Shown: positions 57,345 through 64,000 of the stretch, one piece after another | How the letters are laid out: the number at the start of each line of letters is the position of its first letter | Position numbering within the stretch: position 1 is the stretch's first letter | Translations under genes and position numbers: made by a program | Origin: Powellomyces hirtus | Taxonomy: Eukaryota; Chytridiomycota; Chytridiomycetes; Spizellomycetales; Powellomycetaceae | Direction of reading: 5' to 3' | DNA: 64,000 bases | Assembly: GCA_025526995.1 (NCBI GenBank) | Contig: JAHLKG010000015.1 | Location: 558,001-622,000 of the forward strand | Notes under the pieces: generated by a model | What the model saw: the letters and a program-made list of their open reading frames with translations, nothing else | The model's database searches: none | Told to the model about the DNA's origin: nothing

Positions 57345-57668
57345 CACGGATCTCAGTCCATCCAGCATCCCGGTCGCCCGTGCGCGACCAAGAGGCATAC
57401 CAGACCTCGACCGGTCCTTCACCCGGTCTTTCGCTTGCTCGATATGACGTTCCAGGACCGATTGATGGTCCTTGCGGTGGAACTGTTGGGCATACGCCGC
57501 CGACATTGTTCGAATCTCCGCTCGGGACAACCCCGCAGCGGGTGCGCCTCCCACCGGCGCAGAGGGCACCACTGCCGACGGCACGGCCGGAGCCGTTGTC
57601 GCCGCAGGAGCAGCGGCTGGCGGTCCCGTCTTTCTCGCCGTCTGCTTCGCCTTGCCCGAACCTGACAA
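57024..57668 (-). CDS. Antisense ORF of Copia C, copy 4 (frameshifted C-terminus)
   Basis: The first 150 or so residues align with copies 1-3, with about 20 replacements. They include MSGSGKAKQTARKTG at the start and KRMWDILE. A 1-bp loss near 57210 shifts the frame, so the acidic run is replaced by an Arg-rich reading and the ORF ends at 214 aa. It is probably a damaged copy. Confidence 0.5.
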   Translation of the reverse strand: MSGSGKAKQTARKTGPPAAAPAATTAPAVPSAVVPSAPVGGAPAAGLSRAEIRTMSAAYAQQFHRKDHQSVLERHIEQAKDRVKDRSRSGMPLGRARATGMLDGLRSVLEDRRSRKLAVGKGKGTAQAKKKTADKKSAAEVKRMWDILELEAPKRMRKRRRRGKPRSWRDHRSLQADAHPQAMRMMEEGQAHPPWGALLRVPQLLCRCQGKPVL

Positions 57669-57851
57669 CTACACCGGCACATAGTTAGAGCTTACGCCTC
57701 ATTTGCGCGGATCTCATAGATGTACCCTAGCCATTCCTCGTATTCTTCCAAATGTAATAAATGGGGGTGCTTGGGGTGTGTGCGCGGGTGTGTGTAGTAA
57801 AAGTAGATAGAGCAACTCTCTCACTGACAGACTGACAGGTCTGAGTGGGGG

Positions 57852-58091
57852 TGTTAGCACGTACAGACTCTGTCATCGAGTCACAGCTGCGCCATCGCAG
57901 GGCGTATCACGCGATCACGTGAACCCACGTGATCAACTCCGATATAAGTAGTTTTCCTTACATACTTAATATATCGGTGGGACTTTTCTCTTTTTCTCTA
58001 ATCAAGCGGGATTAAGTCACTTCGTTGTTCTGCTCAGTCAACTACCCTGAAAGCTTCCTCAACTATCTACCCAGATACTCTCAGACCAACA
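57852..58091 (+). repeat. Copia C 3' LTR, copy 4
   Basis: A 240-bp LTR after GAGTGGGGG. It ends AGACCAACA at 58091 and then enters the E LTR. Confidence 0.93.
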
Positions 58092-58340
58092 TATATGCCT
58101 CTGCATATTGACCTAGGAGAAATACATCCTCCAGTGAACTGCAGTAGTGGGCTCCATTCTTTCGCGGGGGGAACCTGGGGTCCATGTATTTATATACTCA
58201 CATGTTGCCATAACGGAGAATGCGGCACATGCCATCCAGACCCTCTATATCTGGCATCACACAAGTGTAGTACAAGAATATGTTTTTTTTGCTAAGCAAC
58301 TAAACTGAAGTAAAGATCCTTAAATGCTGTCGCTTTCACA
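58092..58340 (-). repeat. Element E 3' LTR, truncated
   Basis: On the minus strand TGTGAAAGCGACAGCATT starts directly after the purine tract AAAAAGGGGGGAGGA (58341-58355). This is the PPT-LTR junction of Gypsy elements. It is cut at 58091/58092 by the C 3' LTR. No complete second copy is available to define its length. Confidence 0.65.
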
Positions 58341-60480
58341 TCCTCCCCCCTTTTTGACCTTCCTGCATCCAAGTTCTGTGGCTAGTTGGGTAAGAATTCA
58401 GTGGATGGCAACACTTGATTCTATCCCAATGATGCTTCTTTCCTCTTTTAGCTTTCCACACCGGATGCTCAGTCAACTCCATCTCCTCAGGCTCTGGCTC
58501 CGGGGGAGTACTGTTGCTCTGCTTGACCTTGTGTGTCTTGAAGACCGCCCATGGAAGTTCCATTAACCCCTCAGCAGCGGGGTCTGGATGCCGCCGATGA
58601 GGGCATATGCTTCAAGGTCCTTCCACTGCTTGAGGCAAAACCCGGTGTCATGCACTTTGTAGAATGTCTGCTGCTCAGATATGACTTGAGTGTACTGTTC
58701 TTCACGCAGCAATTCTAACTGTGTTACTTCATGGTATGTCCATTTGAACCAGACAATAATGAGGTTCCCTGGACATGTACACACTTTAATCTCTTGGTCA
58801 GTGGTAGCCCCAACTGGGAGTGAAGTTACCGTGCACTGCCATGATAGCCCACTTGTAGTTATTGGCATCAAAGTGGGAACCGGAGACTGCATTGAAGTTG
58901 AGCATCATGAGGTTGCCAGGCGCGTTGAGCATGAGCGTGACTTTGCAGATTTGTCTTGGAACATCTGCAATCTGGCATTGCCAATTTGTACTCTGCACAT
59001 CGTCCTTGATGGCTGCTGTGTTGGCTGAGATCACAGGCAGGCGTGACATTGAGCCCTGCATAACCCAAGCTCCACGGTGGAAGATAGCACCAATCTTAGT
59101 GTCACAGGCATCCTTTCAGCCCATTCTGGTATCCATCATTGTCGGGTCGGTGTAATACAGGTTGTTGTAATGTAGTTGTTCACGTGCTGGATTGCGCCCC
59201 CCATAGGGTCTCTAATATGGAACAAGAAGGGTTCTCCATCCGTGTCCTCTATCCATGCATCGCTATCCACCAGATGGAATCATGGGTACTTGCGGTGTTT
59301 GTAGGGCGCAATGTTCTCTTTCTGACGTTGGTGCCATTCATCAGGAGGCGGTGGGCCCAGGAATTGTATGGCATTGGGCAGAGTGACAATGTCAAACCAG
59401 GTGGCAAACGCAGTTGACCAGTTCTGGCAGTGCATTGTCATCCAAGGGGTGTCTCCTCGACCGGCGGGAATGGCTGTCAGGGCCGGCCACAGAGTGTGCT
59501 TACCCCACCAGATGCAGACATTACTTGAATGCTAAGTTCTCTGAGGTGGTTACACACAGGGCAATACCACTGTATGTACTTTAGGTCCTGTTTGTCGATG
59601 TCAACGCAAATCATGTGGAACCATTTTCACTTGCAATCCGGGTTGTTGCATTCAATCATTGGTCTGTACATGTCCAGGTTTCTATCCTACCACAGAAGCA
59701 GAACTTGTTGTTGTGGAGGAAGGCTGGTCCCGTCATGCCAATAATGTCCTGTTCCAGCGGGGATGTACCGGTGGCCATCCAGGTTTTGGCTTGTTGGGGA
59801 AGTCGCATGGAGGTGCCTGCTGGTACTATGGTTTCTGCCAGCATGGGGAATATGGGACTTAGAAATGCTCTTGCCCTGACGGTAGCAGATCTGAGAGTTC
59901 TTGACATGCTAGTGATGGCTTGTGTGCTTTGGGCAACTGCATTCCTGCCTGTGCCTTTGCAGGGTCCGGTCGGTGTTGCCATTGGTTGTTACTTAGTTTG
60001 GGGTTGTGACGTTTTAATTGTTGGGGTTGTTTTTTGCAAGCTGTGAGCAAATCTCCATTGTGCTGAAAGTGTGTTGTGTGAGCGGGACCAGACTTGCACT
60101 TCTCCTTTCATCTCCTGGCTCTGTGGCCTGAGTCTATTGGCTTTTGGTTGCTTCGTTGGGCCACAATGGTCTGGCATGTACAACTTTTTCCATTCATCAG
60201 TGTTTCCTAGTCAATTTTTGGCCACTATCAGCAACACGTTGTCGGTGTCCCGGTCGCCACCGGATGGATATCTTTTGTCGATTTCCTTTGAATATCCTTT
60301 GTTCTCCTTTAGCCATTGTGGACCAATGTCCAGAATCCTGCAGGATGCTTGTTGTCTTTGTGTCACTTCCTTTTTCCTAGTGGTTCTCTGTCACGTTCTG
60401 TGCCGTTCCCCTGCCCCCTTTTTGAAAAGGGGAGCCACTATTGGCGTGGCCTTCTGCTGGAAGCGGGCCATGCAAATGTT
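58336..60480 (-). pseudogene. Element E 3' coding region with PHD finger, decayed
   Basis: About 2.1 kb between the chromodomain and the purine tract. Moving downstream it holds a Lys/Gln-rich stretch (about 60050-59860), a PHD finger (59552-59703), an unrecognised region (with pieces such as FLFHIRDPMGGAIQHVNNYI near 59200 and NFNAVSGSHFDANNYKW near 58870), and a charged end (PPEPEPEEMELTEHP, then KAKRGKKHHWDR). The last frame runs through the purine tract and stops (ATG TGA) at the first bases of the LTR, as pol or 3' ORFs of Gypsy elements often do. Whether it was one protein with pol or a separate ORF cannot be told because of frameshifts. Confidence 0.55.
59552..59703 (-). pseudogene. 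ING-like PHD finger remnant in element E
   Basis: In one frame FCFCGR gives the first Cys pair (C-x-C, as in ING proteins). One base out of frame follow YRPMIECNNPDC, KWFHMIC and WYCPVC. Together these supply the C4-H-C3 zinc ligands and the Trp of the WFH motif. A TGA interrupts between the DC pair and KWFH and could be a former CGA. PHD fingers of this type read the H3 tail at Lys4. The assignment rests on the full ligand pattern across one frameshift and one stop. Confidence 0.72.
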
Positions 60481-60499
60481 ATTTTGTAGGTGTGTACAG

Positions 60500-61135
60500 C
60501 ATTGGGCGTGCTCCATAAGTTCTCCCATCTCTCCCAGGTGTTGTGCTTTGCAGGCCACTACTTTTACTTCACAAGAAACTCTCTGCCGTCCTTAATGTTG
60601 CATTGGTTGACAATCTTGTTGACTTCATATGCATCTTTGCCTTCAATTCCATCAATTTTGTGATCGGAATCTTTGTCTGGATCAATTCCACGTTGGGTCA
60701 ATTCCTGTGACGTCCCACATGCTTTGGGCCTGAATGGTTTGTGGGGCAGTTTGTTTGCTGTCTCAGCAAGCTTGAGCTCCTCCTCGAGCATCTCTTGCTG
60801 GGTTAAGGAGGAGTTTTTGTCAGAGTCAACAAGTTGCCTTTCAGTCCAATATCCTAGCTGGCGCACATGGACTTGATGTAGAATTACTTTGGTTGGGCTG
60901 AGAGTCTCTAGCAGCTTGAAGGTTGGTCCGTTGCATGAAATTAAGCAGTGGGGCCCAGTCCACTTGACTGCCATTTTCTCTACGGCTGTCTCATTCTCCT
61001 TCCACTCGGACTTGGTGAATAGCAGCACAGTGAGCCAGACTTTGACACCATTGCAGGAACCATAGTCCTTCATATTAGAGACTCTGTCATACCAGGTCTT
61101 CTGTGACTTCTGGGTGCTCTTGATATTTTCCCTTG
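60500..61135 (-). pseudogene. pol: Element E integrase C-terminus and chromodomain
   Basis: The reading starts with RENIKSTQKSQKTWYDR (above 61073), typical of the region after the integrase core. A GPH/GPY-like module follows (KWTGPHCLISCNGPTFKLLE), then a charged linker and a chromodomain (DAYEVNKIVNQ, REFLVK). Two stops (TAA 60564-60566, TAG 60558-60560) sit where the W-K-G of the chromodomain is expected. The frame then resumes with WPAKHNTWERWENL. G-to-A changes at the Trp codons explain the stops. Confidence 0.75.
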
Positions 61136-61530
61136 CTAGCGCGCAAGCTTTCTGCAGTCAGAGTTGGGTTTCTGCCCTGTACTCTTGCATGTTCTGTTGA
61201 ATAGGTATGATCAGGAAGCTTTGCAATGTGTTGATTGTGTGTGGAAACTGTCTTATTATTCTAGGGGGAGGGGCCAGGGATCACTGGCCTTTTATAGGAG
61301 ACTATCTGTACACTGCCAAGGAGCTGAGTTCTCTGTGGGCGTTTTGAGGCTGTTCTGAGCACTGCCAAGATCCTTGGCAGAGCCTCAGCTCAAACAACAC
61401 AGCCTCAGGATGTAACCTGCAACAACTGGGTCAGCTGTGGCTCCTTCTAACTCAAACAAGGCTCGCTGGCTGCCGCAAAACCCGGGCTATTCAACGCTGC
61501 CCACAGTCTGGGGATCGGGCGCCTACAGGC
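61136..61530. other. Non-coding interval inside element E integrase
   Basis: Integrase sequence (MFGQDPQLS, near 61640) stops near 61520 and resumes near 61135. The sequence between reads as neither on either strand. It contains repeated CACTGCCAAG and CTCAAACAA words. It may be a small insertion or simply decayed sequence; no target duplication is evident. Confidence 0.4.
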
Positions 61531-61539
61531 AGAGACACA

Positions 61540-62400
61540 GACTCCAACATGTTCATTGATGGTTTGTCCTGACCGTCTACTGGAGTGTCCATCTGCTTCA
61601 GTAGGTCCTTTGACAGTTGTGGGTCTTGTCCAAACATGGGGAAGAAACGGGACTCATGTGTCCATTAATGCATTGGCATGCAGGCTGTATGGCAATTGCG
61701 TGTCTTGGTCATTGTGTGAGTATTTAGTGATGTAAGTTTGCAGCATCATTACCAGCGTGCTGTTGAACGGTCTGTCAGTCCGTCTGCTTCCGGGTGGTAT
61801 GGAGACGTGAATGCTGGATGGGCACTGAATAGACTGAAGATGTGGCATTGCAGGTCGCTGATAAAGGGCTGTCTTCTCTCTGTAACAATACTTCCGGGTA
61901 TGCCAAACTGGCAGGACACATCTACAACTAGTGCATCTTGACACACAATTTGCAGTGATGTTGGGATGGCAAACGCTTCAACCCATTTTGTCATGTAGTC
62001 CATCAGGACAATGATGTAGTTGTTGCCAATTGCTGTTGTTGGTAGCTTGCCCACAACACCAAATGGATCTTCTCCCACGGGTCGTTCACCACGATTGGTG
62101 TTAATGGTCTGATGCAATTCTTTGGCAATGGCTTGTGTTCCAAGCATTCTGCAAACGACTTAACATGGTTAACAACGTCTGAGTGCCATCCTGGCCACCA
62201 GTAGGACTCTCCTACCTTCCGGAGGGTTCTGTCTGTCCCTAGGTGTCCGACCAGTAGGTCATTGTGGCATGATTCAATTGCCTTGCACCGTAGGCTGACT
62301 GGGACTAGGAACTGTTGGAAGATGCGCACGTGAAATCCGGTTTTGTCAGATGGATACACACCATACAGTGTTCCGTCGAGCAGGATATGGCGGTGGGCCG
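61540..62400 (-). pseudogene. pol: Element E integrase zinc finger and core
   Basis: Upstream on the minus strand HILLDGTLYGVYPSDK leads into the zinc-binding region (CHNDLLVGHLGTDRT, then SFAECLEH; the first His and Cys of the usual H-H-C-C are partly altered). The core follows in another frame: IIVLMDYMTKWVEA (first catalytic Asp), SIVTERRQPFIS, where Glu stands where Asp is normal (SDRG/SDRE in relatives), and TSPYHPEADGLTDRS, where the catalytic Glu position reads Asp. The enzyme would be inactive. Confidence 0.78.
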
Positions 62401-62499
62401 TCTTCCTGATGCTGTTCCTGTTCCTTGGTTCTGTCCAGTGCTCCCTCTACAATGTATCAATGAATGAGGGCAAAATCAGCGTCCGTTTGTTGATGTTTT

Positions 62500-63130
62500 G
62501 GGTTGTCATCGGCTAGCTTCTGCACTAGTCAGCCGTTTGTAGCCAGGAGCACTTTTTCCTTTTCCTCCTTTTGTGCCCCATTGTTGTATGAGATTAATTC
62601 AACCCCACTCCCATTTTGTGAATTGCTGTCTTTGTCACAGTTGCGACGGTGCAGGATTTTGGTGGGCCATTGTGAAGACGCAATAGGAAGTCTGGTGTAC
62701 AGTGAGAGGAAGGGAGACTTGGCAGCCAAAGTCCACCTTCTGGTTTTTTGACGAATGATACTGGCACAGCCCACCGAGATCAGGACGGCCAGATGACATT
62801 GTCTTTAAGCATTGTGTCGACATGGTCTCTGAGTTGCTCTTCTTTGACCATTCCTGCTCACCATGCTGGGTAGCTGATAGGTCGGGTTCCCTCCATAATG
62901 GCCATGTGGTGTTCATATGGAATGTTTGGCCGTACAGGAATCTTGGGGCTGGATGCTTCAGCATCCCTCATTAGAGCACTCTTGAGCATGGTATGCTCTT
63001 CTGGTTCCAAGTGGGGGAGCTCGAGTTTCTTTAAGGCTCCTCTTCCAGATGCATCGACCAGTTTGTAGGACTGTCCGACTGCTGACAGTGGCTGGTTCTG
63101 CAGGACCCTTTCCAATGTGCAGGCCATCCT
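62500..63130 (-). pseudogene. pol: Element E reverse transcriptase, N-terminal part only
   Basis: Recognisable pieces in alternating frames: HHMAIMEGTRPISYPAW (pre-RT), EEQLRDHVDTMLK-like sequence, and the RT motif region ending in VSFVKKPEGGLW. The palm domain with its YxDD motif and almost all of RNase H are missing: only about 350 bp lie between this motif and the integrase zinc finger, where about 1.5 kb would be normal. A large internal deletion is inferred. Confidence 0.65.
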
Positions 63131-64000
63131 GCGGACCCTTGCCCCAAGTGGTTAACCTTCCTATTTCGTCCTGGCCAAGACCTTCCTATTGGTGAGTTGT
63201 ATCGTTGGTGTGGTCTGGTCCCGTTTGTTCTCGGCAGGTTTTGTAGGCTTTGCCGTCGTTGTCAATGATGAACACAGTTTCCTGCAGTCTAGGTTCTGTA
63301 TTTTGACTGCCAGACCGGCTTGAGCACTGGGCCATAAACAGTGCCTGCTGCATCAGCCAGTCATTGAGGCTGTTGGGTTTGGTATGGTATACTTCTGGTA
63401 CTGGTTCTAGCACAAATTTGCGGTCTTTGGAATCTATCCAGCCGACCTTCCTAAGCTTCTTTCCTTCGCTTGTGAGGTTGGCCATGGGTGTGAGCCAAGT
63501 GCCGTTCCAATTCAGCTTCACCAACTGTTTGGGGCACCAAATACCGCCATTCTGCATGCTCTCACTGCCGGTAACAAGCTAGCATTCATTGGGACTCATT
63601 TCTTGTTTGGGTTTGGCAGCAACGTGCGTGATGTGGTGAGCCGGCAGGTATGCTTCTTCCTCCGCCACGTAAGCTGGGATGCGAACGCTGCTGTAATGAT
63701 AGCCACCATGTGTGGTGAAGTGCCCGAACACAGTTTTCAGAGGTGTCTTCTTTCTTGGACCGTCAGTCTTGCTTTTGTATTCCAGTACGTCGAATTCAAG
63801 GTCCAGCTTGGTCTTGTATTCCTTCAGGCCGGGTATGCCAATAAACATGGGTCTGCCGAGGCTGTGGATAATACTGAACTGCATGTTGTGCAGTTGGCTG
63901 TGCTGAATGCCAGATTCTAGATCAAGATAGGCATGTCCGGTCACTTTGCCAGAACCAATTCTGGTTAGGTTGCTTGTGTGCTGCCACACATGCTTGCAGG
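63130..64000 (-). pseudogene. Element E upstream polyprotein region
   Basis: Two frames upstream of RT: one of about 123 aa (63186-63557, WLTPMANLTSEGKKLRKVGWIDSK region) and one of about 136 aa (63579-63989, SLGRPMFIGIPGLKEYKTKLDLEFDVLEY). The position fits protease or the linker between protease and RT. I do not see a DS/TGA active site in the window, so the domain is not named. The element continues beyond 64000. Confidence 0.5.

Larger units (their letters stand above)
51919..58091 (+). mobile_element. Copia element C, copy 4 (decayed)
   Basis: LTRs at 51919-52158 and 57852-58091, 240 bp each. The flanks are AAGAC (D LTR) on the left and TATAT (E LTR) on the right, so no target duplication is visible. 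The coding region carries at least three stops and several frameshifts. It is the most diverged C copy. Confidence 0.92.
58092..64000 (-). mobile_element. Gypsy element E, minus strand, old and decayed
   Basis: Reading right to left: gag-pol upstream part, start of RT, integrase zinc finger and core, integrase C-terminus, chromodomain, an additional 3' coding region with a PHD finger, a polypurine tract (58341-58355) and the start of a 3' LTR. Frames are short and switch often. The base composition and sequence are unlike the A, B and C families. The 5' end lies beyond the window, and the 3' LTR is cut by C copy 4. Confidence 0.8.

Noticed and set aside
58095..58295. Plus-strand 66-codon frame after C copy 4
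   Set aside because: It lies within the E LTR, has no similarity that I recognise, and starts at the C/E junction.
59139..60595. Cys-rich plus-strand frames (up to 174 codons) opposite element E
   Set aside because: They are antisense to the PHD and integrase C-terminal remnants. Their Cys content reflects the complement of Gln/Thr-rich codons, and no domain is visible.
1..64000. tRNA or rRNA genes
   Set aside because: I saw no cloverleaf or rRNA-like stretch. The only tRNA-like sequences are the complementary primer binding sites.

Overview
The window is a retrotransposon island with no host gene that I can recognise. Every coding region belongs to an LTR retrotransposon or to its debris. 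Intronless Ty3/Gypsy chromoviruses, Ty1/Copia elements primed by an initiator-tRNA fragment, and widespread CpG-to-TpG decay suggest heterochromatin of a fungus, most likely an agaricomycete basidiomycete. The species cannot be named from the sequence.

Five element families are present. A is a Gypsy chromovirus with a 278-bp LTR (TGTCGGGG...GTTACA), a 453-aa gag, a protease frame and a pol ending in a chromodomain. B is a 5'-truncated Gypsy pol whose reading frame runs into the C-terminal RNase H tail of a Copia element. C is a Copia element of about 6.18 kb with a 239-bp LTR, a single gag-pol frame carrying an internal chromodomain, and an antisense ORF in its 3' region. D is an LTR fragment of another Copia element. 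E is an old, decayed Gypsy chromovirus with an extra 3' coding region that includes a PHD finger.

Layout. Positions 1-46108 hold three tandem copies of a unit of about 15.6 kb: [A on the minus strand] - [B pol on the plus strand] - [A LTR and start of A gag on the plus strand] - [C on the plus strand]. Unit 1 covers 1-14956 and its left end is cut by the window, unit 2 covers 14957-30551, and unit 3 covers 30552-46108. Each unit boundary lies at a C element. C copies 1 and 2 have flanks that do not match (A gag on the left, A pol on the right) and LTR pairs that do not match. Copy 3 has a 5-bp target duplication and similar LTRs. The simplest history is unequal crossing-over between two directly repeated C elements, followed by a second and more recent duplication that gave units 1 and 2.

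To the right of unit 3 the plus-strand A element is completed: the rest of gag (46109-47332), protease, pol (48004-51096) and 3' LTR (51426-51703). A 5-bp duplication CCACG marks its insertion just downstream of the B/Copia chimeric ORF. The D LTR fragment (51704-51918), a fourth decayed C element (51919-58091) and element E on the minus strand (58092 to the window end) follow.

None of the elements looks autonomous. The copies with the longest frames carry a mutated reverse-transcriptase catalytic Asp (YLDN in the plus-strand A, FIDN and FVDV in C copies 3 and 4). The copies with an intact YxDD or FVDD motif carry stops or frameshifts. The B ORF in unit 3 is open and has all its catalytic residues, but it lacks gag and most of the protease. 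The features most worth following up are the conserved antisense ORF of C, whose N-terminus contains the histone H3 string KQTARK, the chromodomain inside the Copia polyprotein, and the PHD finger in the 3' region of E.
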